Of a stretch of 64,000 nt of DNA, positions 52,339-62,386 are shown one piece after another. Source of the stretch: Chloroflexota bacterium (GTDB taxonomy: Bacteria > Chloroflexota > Dehalococcoidia > Bin125); assembly GCA_028874365.1 (NCBI GenBank), contig JAPPJZ010000037.1:1-64000 (forward strand), read 5' to 3'. Below the pieces are notes generated by a model. The model searched no databases. It worked only from the letters and a program-made list of their open reading frames with translations, and was not told the DNA's origin. The position numbers were made by a program, and so were the translations under genes. The number at the start of each line of letters is the position of its first letter. Positions within the stretch are counted from its first letter, which is position 1.

Positions 52339-53244
52339 TCAGGCGAACTGGTCCTGGCCCGGCGCGATCATTTCCATGATCTTGTCGGCCTTGTCGACGT
52401 GCTCGCGGAATGGGTACGGATGGTCGTAGCCGAGGATCTTGTGCAGCTCGGGATAGCGTTCCAGCCGCTCGGGCGAGACCGCTCCATCGTCCCACATCTG
52501 CAAACGCTGCATGTAGGAACGAATCCAGACCAGCACCATCGTCACGCGCAGCCCGGTGCTCATGCGGTTCATCGCACCGTGCCAGGTGTTGCCGCCCCAA
52601 ACGGCGAGCGATCCGGCCTTGGCCTCGATCGGGACGGGTTCGTAGAGCCGGTCTTCGCCCTCCCACTCCCAGAAGTTGGTCTCATGCGGAGCCGGCGCCC
52701 GACCCCAGCGATGTGAGCCCGGAACGAAGACGGTCGGACCATCCTCACGCGAGGCGTAGTCGGTCAGGACCCAGCTGGTGTTGACCAGGTGCGTGTACGC
52801 AGCCTGGGGCGGCGGCACGCCATGCGTGTCGTTGTGGATCGCCAGGTAGTTCTTCTCATGCGGGGGCTTGATGATCGACGACGTGCCGCCGAGAATCGCG
52901 CTCTGTCCGCAATGCCAGCGAGCCATCGCCAGTACGACCGGGTTGAGCACCGCCTCGGTGATCACGTCGTCCTCGTCGACCAGCTGCCAGGCCATTTCGT
53001 TCGGCGCAGGCAAATCGGCTGTTTGCCAATCGTCGATGGTGACGTCGTGTCGCTTCTGGTAGGTATTCAGGATCGCGTCACGCAGGCGTTCTGCGAATCC
53101 CGGTGAGGTCCCCAACTTCTCCGGCGGAATGACGGTGAACCCGTAGGCATCCAGCTCGACAATATGGCGAGCCAGGTCGTGCTCCAGGATCGTCTTGACC
53201 AGCGGGTCGGCGTGTGGGGACTTGCCCAGTTCCGCAATATTCAT
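52339..53244 (-). CDS. Phytanoyl-CoA dioxygenase (PhyH) family protein
   Basis: IHNDTHGVPPP, DGPTVFVPGSHRWGRAP, AVWGGNTWHGAMNRMSTGLRVTM (HxD...H). Confidence 0.9.
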   Translation of the reverse strand: MNIAELGKSPHADPLVKTILEHDLARHIVELDAYGFTVIPPEKLGTSPGFAERLRDAILNTYQKRHDVTIDDWQTADLPAPNEMAWQLVDEDDVITEAVLNPVVLAMARWHCGQSAILGGTSSIIKPPHEKNYLAIHNDTHGVPPPQAAYTHLVNTSWVLTDYASREDGPTVFVPGSHRWGRAPAPHETNFWEWEGEDRLYEPVPIEAKAGSLAVWGGNTWHGAMNRMSTGLRVTMVLVWIRSYMQRLQMWDDGAVSPERLERYPELHKILGYDHPYPFREHVDKADKIMEMIAPGQDQFA

Positions 53245-53370
53245 CTCTGCTCCAGTCGATGGGGGACGCGCGGCGATTGTGCGTCCGTTGCGAACGCGCG
53301 CAGTCTAGTACGGATCGCGCCTGGGATGCGGTAATCGCTAGCCTGCGGACGTCCGAGAGAGGGGGATGCG

Positions 53371-54291
53371 ATGGCTATCGATGCACTGGCGCTCGAACGA
53401 GAGTTGATGGCATTGCGTGAGTTGGCGTCGGCGAAGCTTGCCGACGATCCCATTCCAGCAGGTAAGGAGGCCGAACTTCGGCTACAGGCCGACATCGAGA
53501 AGTACGACCTGAAAGGCGAAATCGCCGACCTCGAGACCAAGGGCTATGCGGTCATCCCACCAGAGAAGGCCGCTCCAATGGAGCTGTTCGATCGCATCCG
53601 CTCCGCGATCCTCCGCATCGCCGAGGCGGACGAGCGCGAGTGGCGTCCCGGCCTGGGCAAGACGGTGCAACATCTGCTACCGCAGGATCCGGTGTTCGAG
53701 GAAGTGCTGACCTCGCCGGTGCCACTGACCCTGGTGACCTACATGCTCGGTTGGCGAGCAAAGATCAGCCAGACCACCGGTCTCGTCAAAGATACCCGGA
53801 CTCCGCCGCTGACGATCCACGCCGACCACAGCTACAAGTTCCCCACGCCCTGGCCGCTCACCGCGCAGTACTGCAACCTCAACTGGATCACGGGCGATTA
53901 CACCCGCGAAAACGGCGCGGTCTGCGTCTGGCCCGGCTCACATCGCTGGGGCCAAAACGTACCACCTGAGTTCCAGCAGGCCCACGACCACCCCGACCTC
54001 GAAGTGCTCGAGGTACCAAAGGGCTCCGTGATTGCTTGGCACGGAAGTCTCTGGCATGGCGCGTTGCCGAGGACCTCGGAGGGACAGCGGGTCACGCTGG
54101 TCATGCCCTTCGTCCGCGATCACGTACAGGCCCAGGAGCTCTATTGGGCATCAGTGACGCCCGAAATGATCGAAAGGAACCCGGCACGATTCTGCACCTT
54201 GGTTGGCTTGACCTCGCGCACGCCCTGGATTTCTGCCGACTTCCCGATAGCGCCAACGGCGGGCGCGCCCAATGGCTCGCAGTGGGAGTAA
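53371..54291 (+). CDS. Phytanoyl-CoA dioxygenase (PhyH) family protein
   Basis: LTIHADHSY, ENGAVCVWPGSHRWGQNVP, IAWHGSLWHGALPRTSEGQRVTLVMPF. Confidence 0.9.
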   Translation: MAIDALALERELMALRELASAKLADDPIPAGKEAELRLQADIEKYDLKGEIADLETKGYAVIPPEKAAPMELFDRIRSAILRIAEADEREWRPGLGKTVQHLLPQDPVFEEVLTSPVPLTLVTYMLGWRAKISQTTGLVKDTRTPPLTIHADHSYKFPTPWPLTAQYCNLNWITGDYTRENGAVCVWPGSHRWGQNVPPEFQQAHDHPDLEVLEVPKGSVIAWHGSLWHGALPRTSEGQRVTLVMPFVRDHVQAQELYWASVTPEMIERNPARFCTLVGLTSRTPWISADFPIAPTAGAPNGSQWE

Positions 54292-54294
54292 CCA

Positions 54295-55560
54295 CTATTC
54301 GCAAACTGGCTCGAACGAGTAGCGCTTAAGGCCGAGATAGGTCAGGGCCAGGTCGAGCGCGAGAGTCGTCTGACTGCGGTCACCGCCGCCGTCGTGCAAG
54401 ACCAGGATGGCGCCGGGTTCAGCGGCGGCAACGATGTTCGCCGCGATGACCGCTGCTCCAGGGCGTCTCCAGTCGCTGGTGTCGCCGGTGTTCAAGATCA
54501 TGTTCAGGCCGAGGTTGGCGGCTCGTCTGACCGTCTCTTCATCGAACCGCAAGTTGGGCGGACGAAAACACGGGGTTGCGTGTTCGCCCAGCGCTAGCTG
54601 CGTGCGCAGCAGCGTCCGATCGAACTCGTCCTCGCTCAGCCCAACCAGATCGTCGTGCGCCCACGTGTGGTTGGCCAACGTGTGACCCTCGCTCACGATG
54701 CGCTGGATCAGCTCGGGATACGCGTCTACTGCACGGCCGACAACGAAGAACGTGGCTCGAGCATCGTGACGCTTGAGAATGTCGAGGATGATCGGCGTGT
54801 TCACCGGATGCGGGCCGTCGTCGAAGGTCAGGTGAATCGTGGCGGCCGGGATCGTGAGGCTTGCGCCGTCGGCAAGCCGGCGCAGGTTGAGGCAATCCAG
54901 ATCGCCGAAGGCGCAGCCGCTGGGCGGAGCCAGGCTGAGCACGAGGTCGTCACTTGACTCGGGGATGACGGTGGCTTCCCAGAGTTCTCCGCTGTCATCG
55001 ACCCTGCGCACCCGTTCGACGCGGCCGCCATCCACACCAAGTGCTAGATCGGAGAAGGCACGAGCGCTCGTCGCAATCGGCTCACTCAGCCCGATCCGCA
55101 CGGCGACTCGGTCCAGGCCGCTGTGATGGTCAATCGCATCGAGGAACGCCGCTGTGACATGTGGACCGAGCACCGTTGCTTTGGGTCGATTGGATAGCGG
55201 AACGAGATGCTGGGTGCAGATCGCGCGCGGTCCGGAGCATCCCCAATCGGCATTCAGGCGAATGCCGACAGTGGATCTTCCGTCAGGAACGATCCGTAGT
55301 GCCCACAGGTTGGCGCGATCGCCGACGCGTCGAACGGCAGCAATGGTTCCCGAGGTGACCGTGAGCACCTCAGAGTCGAGGGTGCCGGCGCCGGTGAGGA
55401 TGGGTTCGCTGAAGCGGAGCAGGACAGAGAATGCGGTCTCATCGTGCTCGGTTGGAGCCGCTTCAAACTGCGCGGTGAGCGCTGGAGACTGCCAGTTGGA
55501 CAGCGCGGCGACGCCGAGTAACAACCAGATTGCAGCGAGCGCTGCGGTCCCGCCAAGCAT
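54295..55560 (-). CDS. Polysaccharide deacetylase with N-terminal Ig/SwmB-like repeats
   Basis: HLTFDDGPHPVNTPIILDILKRHDARATFFVVG; GHTLANHTWAHDDLVGLS; FRPPNLRFDEETV. Confidence 0.92.
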   Translation of the reverse strand: MLGGTAALAAIWLLLGVAALSNWQSPALTAQFEAAPTEHDETAFSVLLRFSEPILTGAGTLDSEVLTVTSGTIAAVRRVGDRANLWALRIVPDGRSTVGIRLNADWGCSGPRAICTQHLVPLSNRPKATVLGPHVTAAFLDAIDHHSGLDRVAVRIGLSEPIATSARAFSDLALGVDGGRVERVRRVDDSGELWEATVIPESSDDLVLSLAPPSGCAFGDLDCLNLRRLADGASLTIPAATIHLTFDDGPHPVNTPIILDILKRHDARATFFVVGRAVDAYPELIQRIVSEGHTLANHTWAHDDLVGLSEDEFDRTLLRTQLALGEHATPCFRPPNLRFDEETVRRAANLGLNMILNTGDTSDWRRPGAAVIAANIVAAAEPGAILVLHDGGGDRSQTTLALDLALTYLGLKRYSFEPVCE

Positions 55561-55572
55561 CGTTCCGTGTGA

Positions 55573-57159
55573 TTACGGCCTCATCCCGTAGCGGACGCGC
55601 AGGCCGAGCTGTGCCGGGAGCTGGGTTTCGTAGGCGGTCTCGAGCCACTCGGCGAGCAGCCGCCGGGTGTCGCGCGGGTCGATGATGTCCTCAACGGCAA
55701 AAGCCTCGGCCGCGCTGAACACGCTGCGCAAGGCGATCAGACGCTCCTCGATCTCCGCACGGTGCGCGTCGGGATCGGCGGCGTTCTCGATCTCGCGGCG
55801 GTAGGCTGCGGCGACGCCGCCTTCGATCGGGATCGATCCCCATTCGGCAGACGGCCAGGCGACCCGGAAGCAGAACCGACTGAAGTCTTGATGGGCTCCG
55901 CCCGCGACACCGTAGAGCCGCCGCACCACCACCGTCGCCCACGGCACCTGCGAGTCGTCGATTGCCGCCGCCGCACGGACGCCGGCGCGCAGCGTCCCGG
56001 CGCCCTCGCCTGGTCGGCCGATCAGGAATCCCGGCTGGTCAGCGAAGTTGACGATCGGAAGGTGGAACACGTCGCAGAGGTCGACGAACTTCTCGAACTT
56101 GCGCGCCTCGGATGCGCCCATCGCGCCGCCGTAGTGCATCGGGTCGTTGCCCAGCACCCCTATCGGCATCCCGCCGATCCGCGCGAAGCCGGTGACCTGC
56201 GAGCGGCCGTAGTAGCGGTTGAGCTCGAAGAAGGAACCCACGTCGACCACCAGTTGGATGAGCTTACGTGGGTCGTAGCCACGATTCCGATGCCGGGGAA
56301 CGATGGAGACCAGATCTTCGTCGCGGCGATCGACAGGATCGTCGCTCTCGCTCACCGGCGGCAGCTGGTGGACATTGGTCGGCAGATACGAGAGAAAGGC
56401 CCGGATCTGGTCAAACAGTTCATCCTCGTCGGCGACATCGTTGTCGACAACCCCGCTCTTGCGAGCGTGCACCTCGTAGCCGCCCAGATCTTCCTTGGAA
56501 ATGTTCTCGCCGAGTGAACGCGCGACGAGCGGCGGCCCTCCGGCGAACACCTGCGTGGTACCCCGAACCATCACGGCGAAGTGGCTGGCCGGTACTTCAG
56601 CGGCGGGCAGTCCTGCCACCGATCCCAGCGCCGCCGAAACGACCGGCACTTCCGCCATCAGCTTGCCCCAGCGTTCGGGCCAGAACAGTTCGGGCAGGTA
56701 GGTACGGCCCATCTGTGCCGTGGCGCGGATATCGGCCCCAAATCCGTCGATCAATCGAATCAGCGGGACCTTGAGTTCCAGCGCCATCCGCTCGGCGTCG
56801 CCGGTCTTGTCGCCGCCGCCACCATGGACTCGGAGCTTGCTCGTCTCCATCTCAGAGCCGCCCTTGAGCCGCGCCGTGTAGTCGGCTCCACGAACGACGA
56901 CGGGCCGCCCGTCGATCCGCGCCGTGCCCATGACGGTGCCCGAGGGCAAGAAGCCAACCAGCTCTTGGTCGTCGTAGAATCCGGCTCCAGCGAGAATCCC
57001 TCGCTCGCGAAAGGATCCCTCGTCGGTAAGCAGGTCGATTCGTTCACGGACGGTCAAGCGACCCAGCTCGTGTTGCTCGGCCACGCGTTCAGGCCCGCCC
57101 ATCCGCCTCGCCAACTCCCGGCGTCGTCGGATTTCTTCTACCTCAGCCTCCCACGACAT
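55573..57159 (-). CDS. Acyl-CoA carboxylase carboxyltransferase (beta) subunit, paralog of 38831-40399
   Basis: 528 aa; MSWEAEVEEIRRRRELARRMGGPERVAEQHELGRLTVRERIDLLTDEGSFRERG; NFADQPGFLIGRPGEGAGTLRAG. Confidence 0.94.
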   Translation of the reverse strand: MSWEAEVEEIRRRRELARRMGGPERVAEQHELGRLTVRERIDLLTDEGSFRERGILAGAGFYDDQELVGFLPSGTVMGTARIDGRPVVVRGADYTARLKGGSEMETSKLRVHGGGGDKTGDAERMALELKVPLIRLIDGFGADIRATAQMGRTYLPELFWPERWGKLMAEVPVVSAALGSVAGLPAAEVPASHFAVMVRGTTQVFAGGPPLVARSLGENISKEDLGGYEVHARKSGVVDNDVADEDELFDQIRAFLSYLPTNVHQLPPVSESDDPVDRRDEDLVSIVPRHRNRGYDPRKLIQLVVDVGSFFELNRYYGRSQVTGFARIGGMPIGVLGNDPMHYGGAMGASEARKFEKFVDLCDVFHLPIVNFADQPGFLIGRPGEGAGTLRAGVRAAAAIDDSQVPWATVVVRRLYGVAGGAHQDFSRFCFRVAWPSAEWGSIPIEGGVAAAYRREIENAADPDAHRAEIEERLIALRSVFSAAEAFAVEDIIDPRDTRRLLAEWLETAYETQLPAQLGLRVRYGMRP

Positions 57160-57252
57160 GTGTGCGCCCCTTCACGCTTGGAGATCCCGCTATAACGCCA
57201 GTATGACGCACACGCGTACGTTCAATGCCGACAGCGCGGCGCAGCCTCGAAA

Positions 57253-59382
57253 CTAGAACCCAGCCGCACCCGGGACAATTGACGTATGAATGGGCCAGGC
57301 TCCAGCCGGGGTGAGGTATAGCGAGACCGGCCGGTACGGGCGGCAGACTGGCTCGAACGAGTAATTGAAGCCGCGCAAGTTCCACATCGCCGAGCGCAGC
57401 GCTTCCACCGTCTGGCTGCGATCGCCTCCTCCGTCGTGCAGCACGATCACCGCTCCCGGAGCAGCTCCGTGGTAGATCTGCCGGGCAATCACCTCCGCGC
57501 CCGGTAGCATCCAGTCGCTGGTTCGCACCGTGCCCATGATCAACCGCAAGCCAAGTCTGGCCGCGCGCTGGGCCGTGTGCTCATCGACGCTGTAGTAGGG
57601 TGGCCGAATGCACGGTGTGGCGTGTTGACCGAGGATGATCTGCGTCCGATTGATGGTCCCCTCAAACTCCGCCTGTGACAGTCCCGCCAGAGATTCATGG
57701 TTCCAGGTGTGGTTGGCCAGGGTGTGACCCTCATCGGCGATTCGTTGGATCAGTTCCGGATACCTCCTGACGCTCGTACCCGTCACAAAGAACGTCGCTT
57801 TGGCGCCGTAATAGGAAAGAATTTCGAGAATCTGCGGCGTGTAGACCGGATGCGGCCCATCGTCGAAGGTCAGATGGATGGTCGCAGCGGGGATCGTCAC
57901 TTCCAGGCGATTGTCCAATCGCTGCAGATCGTCGCGGCAGCCGCCATGAGATTCCGCGCAGACCTGCGCAGGATCGATGGCAATCTCGACGTCGCCAGCC
58001 GAATCCGGAGCCATGATCACCTCAATCATGTCCGGTCGGTCGTCAATCCGACGCACACCCGCCAGCGGAGTTCCATTCGTGTAGAGCACCCGTCGCGACA
58101 GATTGCGGAGGCTGGTCGAGATCGCATCGCTGAATGCGATTTGAATGGGAACCCTTGCCAGGCCGCTGTGATGATCGGGGACCTCGAGTGGGCGCGCGGT
58201 GATCGGCGGCCCGGGGACAACGATCTCGGCGAGCTGAGACTCGATCCCCGCGGAATGGTCGCATGCCGCGGCCGCGGAGCCGCAGCTCTCTCCGCCAATC
58301 AAGCGAGCGCTCACGGCCTGCCGACCGTCCGGAGCAATGGTCAGCCGCCATCGATCGCCGTCGCCTGGCAGTCGCTCCAGCTCCGTCACGACCCCGGCGG
58401 TGATCCGCACAGACGGAGCCCCTGTCGCAGCCGGGCGCGTGTAGAAGCGATCCAACAGCTGCAACGTGACTTCGAACTCCTCGCCCGCGTGATTGACCGG
58501 CACGTCTTCGAAGCGGGCATACGCAAGCGTGTCTTGGCCTAGCCGCTCGCTACTTGCATCAGGGACCGGGAACGCCTCCCGATAGATGACGATCGTGGCC
58601 GCTTCGCCGGGAGTCCAATGAACTGCGGCAGCAGGCCAGACGAAGCGATTGCCGAACATCCCGCTCCACTGGACGCTGTCGCAACTCGAAAGCCGCTCGA
58701 CGCGAGTGCCGCTTGCGGTGTGCACGTCCACCGTGAATCCTCCCGGCAATGCATCGAGCCCGGCTAGCTCGAGCACGAAACCACCCCCTCTCTGGAACGC
58801 GCTCAGCACTGAGTAGCTCGACCGATCAATGCTGAATCCGCTGGACGCCAGCGCGCCGAGTCCTTCATAGATCGAAAATCCGGTTCTCTCCCCGGCGCCC
58901 GATGCCGCGCCAACCGTCAACGCGCCGGACCAGAGCGACTGACGCGTCTCGATTCGACCCGGCTGAGTCTCGTGGCTCAGCATCTCGGCCTGACTGCGTT
59001 CGCTGCCATCGTGGTCCGCGTACACGCCCGTCGTGGCCCATCCCGGCCATGCCCCGCAGACCCCGCGCGCGACCCGGTCCGCCCGAATGGGCGACATAAC
59101 CACGGCGGTGCTCGTCCAGGGCCGAGCACGGATCGCGTCCTGCCCTACGGTCGCCACGGCGTCCGCAAGTTCAAACCGCCGCGTCAGTGACGGTGGGCGC
59201 GCCTCGCTCAACCCTGCCTCGTCAATGTCATAGCCGGCAATCTCAAGAAGATTCGACAGAGCAGCGTGCGGCGCCAGACGGTTCGGCACCGCCGAGTACC
59301 GGTCCGGCGAGTTCGTCGGCAGATGCCAACTGAATAGCATCAGGACTCCGGCCAGAGCGGCAGATCCCGCGAAAGCGATCAC
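57253..59382 (-). CDS. Large polysaccharide deacetylase, paralog of 54295-55560 with extended N-terminus
   Basis: 709 aa; HLTFDDGPHPVYTPQILEILSYYGAKATFFVTG; GHTLANHTWNHESLAGLS; IRPPYYSVDEHTAQRAARLGL. Confidence 0.92.
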   Translation of the reverse strand: MIAFAGSAALAGVLMLFSWHLPTNSPDRYSAVPNRLAPHAALSNLLEIAGYDIDEAGLSEARPPSLTRRFELADAVATVGQDAIRARPWTSTAVVMSPIRADRVARGVCGAWPGWATTGVYADHDGSERSQAEMLSHETQPGRIETRQSLWSGALTVGAASGAGERTGFSIYEGLGALASSGFSIDRSSYSVLSAFQRGGGFVLELAGLDALPGGFTVDVHTASGTRVERLSSCDSVQWSGMFGNRFVWPAAAVHWTPGEAATIVIYREAFPVPDASSERLGQDTLAYARFEDVPVNHAGEEFEVTLQLLDRFYTRPAATGAPSVRITAGVVTELERLPGDGDRWRLTIAPDGRQAVSARLIGGESCGSAAAACDHSAGIESQLAEIVVPGPPITARPLEVPDHHSGLARVPIQIAFSDAISTSLRNLSRRVLYTNGTPLAGVRRIDDRPDMIEVIMAPDSAGDVEIAIDPAQVCAESHGGCRDDLQRLDNRLEVTIPAATIHLTFDDGPHPVYTPQILEILSYYGAKATFFVTGTSVRRYPELIQRIADEGHTLANHTWNHESLAGLSQAEFEGTINRTQIILGQHATPCIRPPYYSVDEHTAQRAARLGLRLIMGTVRTSDWMLPGAEVIARQIYHGAAPGAVIVLHDGGGDRSQTVEALRSAMWNLRGFNYSFEPVCRPYRPVSLYLTPAGAWPIHTSIVPGAAGF

Positions 59383-59624
59383 GATCGTGGACCTAATCGG
59401 CTAACGGCGAGGGCAAATCGTTCGTTGTTTGCTCTGGCCTCTACTTGACATAGTGAGATTATGGTAAAGCAACCGCGTCGCGATGGTTCGAGAAGAGAGT
59501 CCTCGATTCTTGGATCGGCGCGGACCGATCCGGCAGGCACGCAGATGCCGGGCCAGGCGGCGTGTGGGAGAGGACAGGAACGAGGGCCGATTTAGCCCGA
59601 TCGACGCTGGCGTCGATCCGCGGA

Positions 59625-62036
59625 CTACTCAGCCTCCGATTCGACGCTGGTCGGTTTGGCCAGCCGGTAGCCCACCCGATGCTCGGTGAAGATGTAGCTC
59701 GGATCGCTGGCTTCGTCCCGGAGCTTGCGGCGTAGATTCTTGACGATCGTTCTCAGCGGGCGAGGGTCCCTCGAGTGTCCGAAGCCCCAGATTCGCTTCA
59801 GCAGCGCGTTGTGGGTCAGCACCCGACCCGCGTTGATCGAGAGTTCGAAGAGCAGCTTGTACTCCGTGGCTGTCAGGTCGACTGGTTCTGAGCCGACCGT
59901 CACTTCGCGGTCCAGATAGTTGATCGTGAGATCCCCGGAGATGTACGGTTCCGCTGGCTCGGCCTGCTCCGGGGCCGTCCGTCGGACCAACGCGCTCCTG
60001 ATTCTCGCCGCCAACTCGGTAGGCGTGAACGGCTTGACGATGTAGTCCGACGCGCCCATCTCATAGGCCCTGGTGACCACTTCGGCCTGGCTATAGGCCG
60101 AGAGAAAGATGATCGGCACATCGTTCGTTGCGAGGATGGCCTTCATCAGCTCGATGTCGTCGGTGCCGGGCAACATCAGATCCATCAACACCAGGTGCGG
60201 GCTGTGAGCCTCCATCAGCTTCGGAACCTCATCGGGATCGGCGGTCACGATGGCTGTGTATCCGGTCCGCGTCAGCGCGTCGCGAATGTACCGGAGCACC
60301 TGCGGGTCGTCGTCGACCGCGAGTATGCGAGGCTGTTCGGCCTCTCGTCGGCGCGCCCTCGCCGGCGCCGTCTCGACCCGGCTCTCCACCGGAGCCACCG
60401 ACTGCTCAATCATCGGCACCGTGAACGTGAACCGCGAACCAAGCCCGACGCCGTCGCTCTCCGCCCAGATCCGACCACCATGCGCCTCAACGATTCCCCG
60501 GCAGATCACCAGGCCAAGCCCGGAGCCGTCACGCTCGTGCCTGGAGGAACCGCGTTCGGCGCTGCTCAGCTTCCGGAACAGGCGCGGCAGACGCTCCGGC
60601 GCGATGCCCTGCCCTTCGTCTGTCACCGAGAAGGCGACGTGAATGCCGTCGCGCACCGCGGCGATCTCGATCGGCGACGACTCCGCTGAGTACTTTGCGG
60701 CGTTGTTCAGGAGATTGATCAACACCTGGACAACGCGGCGCTTGTCCGCCATCACCGGTGGCAGGTCGGGAGCGAGCTCGATATGCATCCGATCGCGCCC
60801 GCCGCCGCTGAGGAACCTGGTGCGTGCCTCGTCGATCACACTGGCGACCGTCGCTGGTTCGAGGCTGACCGACAATGAACCCGACTCGATTCGGGCGACA
60901 TCAAGCAGTTCGCCGATCAGCTTGCGCATCGAATCCGCTTGCTCGCTGATCAGTCTGTGAAACTGATGCAACTCGGCCGGATCCAGATCCGCCGCCGACT
61001 CCAACAGCGTCGCCGCGGAACCCTTGATCGACGTGAGCGGCGACCGGAGCTCGTGACTCACCATCGCGAGAAACTCCGCTCGCAATCGGTCCAGGTCCTT
61101 CAGAGGCGTCATGTCCTGCAGAGTCACCACAACCGACCCCACCTCGCCATCCTCACCCGAGATAGGCGTCGAGTTGACCAACGCGGTGACGGATTGCCCA
61201 GTCGGGCTCTCAATCACGATCTCTTCTGCGCGGACGCTCTCGTGTTCACTCAGCGCCTGCTCGAGCGGAAACTCGCTCAGGGCCACCTCGCGACCGTCGG
61301 CTCGGCGCAAAGTGACGATCTTCAGCAGTTGCTCGACTGAACTGTCCTCTGTCGCGAGCAGTTCGCCCCCGATTCGTTTCGCTTCTCGATTGATCGACTG
61401 GAGCTCGCCGGATTTCGCGTCCAGGACCAGGACGCCGACCGGGGAGGTGTTGATCAACGCTTCCAGATCGGCACGAGCGCGTTGCGCGTCACGGTATCTC
61501 CGCGCGTTGGCAATCGCGACAGAGGCCTGTTTGCCGAAAATCGCGAGTAGCTCTTCGTCGTCCTCCGTGTACGCCCGGCCGTCCTGTTGCTCACAGAGGA
61601 AGAGGCTGCCATTTCGCAGCCCGCCCAGCGCGATCGGCATCGAAATGAAGCTCAGCGGGGAGCTGACTTCCATTGGCCACTGCACGCGCGGCAATCCGAG
61701 CGACTCTGTGTATTGGTGAAGGTCGTTCCTACGGATCGGTTCGGAACTCTGGAGCAAATGGCGCCAAAACTCCGCCCCGCCTGGCGCGATCCGCAGGCGC
61801 TGAGTCTCCTCTGCCGGCACACCGGAGGCGCGAAACTCGGTGATCTCGCCCTGGTGGTCAACCAGAATCAAGATGCCGTAGCGAGAGTTGGTCAGCGAAC
61901 CGGCATTGTCGACCACGCTTTGGACCGTCGTTTCGAAGTCCAGATTCTCGCTGATTCGAGCATTGGCCCGGCTCAGTCGATCGAACCGGCTTCGCAGGGA
62001 CGTAATCTCCTGCTCTGATGCCGCTCCGTCCGTCAT
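59625..62036 (-). CDS. Hybrid histidine kinase: GAF-PAS-HisKA-HATPase-REC-OmpR-type winged helix
   Basis: MVSHELRSPLTSIKGSAATLL; GSGLGLVICRGIVEAHGGRI; ILAVDDDPQVLRYIRDAL...VLMDLMLPG...DYIVKPFTPTEL; C-terminal LTATEYKLLFELSINAGRVLTHNALLKRIWG...RTIVKNLRRKL. Confidence 0.95.
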   Translation of the reverse strand: MTDGAASEQEITSLRSRFDRLSRANARISENLDFETTVQSVVDNAGSLTNSRYGILILVDHQGEITEFRASGVPAEETQRLRIAPGGAEFWRHLLQSSEPIRRNDLHQYTESLGLPRVQWPMEVSSPLSFISMPIALGGLRNGSLFLCEQQDGRAYTEDDEELLAIFGKQASVAIANARRYRDAQRARADLEALINTSPVGVLVLDAKSGELQSINREAKRIGGELLATEDSSVEQLLKIVTLRRADGREVALSEFPLEQALSEHESVRAEEIVIESPTGQSVTALVNSTPISGEDGEVGSVVVTLQDMTPLKDLDRLRAEFLAMVSHELRSPLTSIKGSAATLLESAADLDPAELHQFHRLISEQADSMRKLIGELLDVARIESGSLSVSLEPATVASVIDEARTRFLSGGGRDRMHIELAPDLPPVMADKRRVVQVLINLLNNAAKYSAESSPIEIAAVRDGIHVAFSVTDEGQGIAPERLPRLFRKLSSAERGSSRHERDGSGLGLVICRGIVEAHGGRIWAESDGVGLGSRFTFTVPMIEQSVAPVESRVETAPARARRREAEQPRILAVDDDPQVLRYIRDALTRTGYTAIVTADPDEVPKLMEAHSPHLVLMDLMLPGTDDIELMKAILATNDVPIIFLSAYSQAEVVTRAYEMGASDYIVKPFTPTELAARIRSALVRRTAPEQAEPAEPYISGDLTINYLDREVTVGSEPVDLTATEYKLLFELSINAGRVLTHNALLKRIWGFGHSRDPRPLRTIVKNLRRKLRDEASDPSYIFTEHRVGYRLAKPTSVESEAE

Positions 62037-62386
62037 CTCTCGTCTCCGTCCCTACCAGCGCAGGTGCCTGGATCGCGTTGTGAGCCTCACCAGGTCGAGC
62101 CGAAGAGGCATCCGACTGGCACGTTCCAACCAGTATTGGAGCGATGCGAAATCATCACAAAAGACTCACGGTAACGAGCCTAACAGCAGTCTGACTGTCA
62201 CCACCATGATTGAATGCAGTCGTGAGAAGGAACTCCCCTTGAGGCCCCGAGCGGCGCCGCGTCTGAGCCTCCAGGCTGCCCTAGCCTGTCTGAGGGACGC
62301 TGAGCAGCCTGTCCCCGTGTCCCCGCCACGAACAACGAAACGCCCTGGGGGCTCCAGGCCACCTGGTATATGGATCAGGAATCGAC

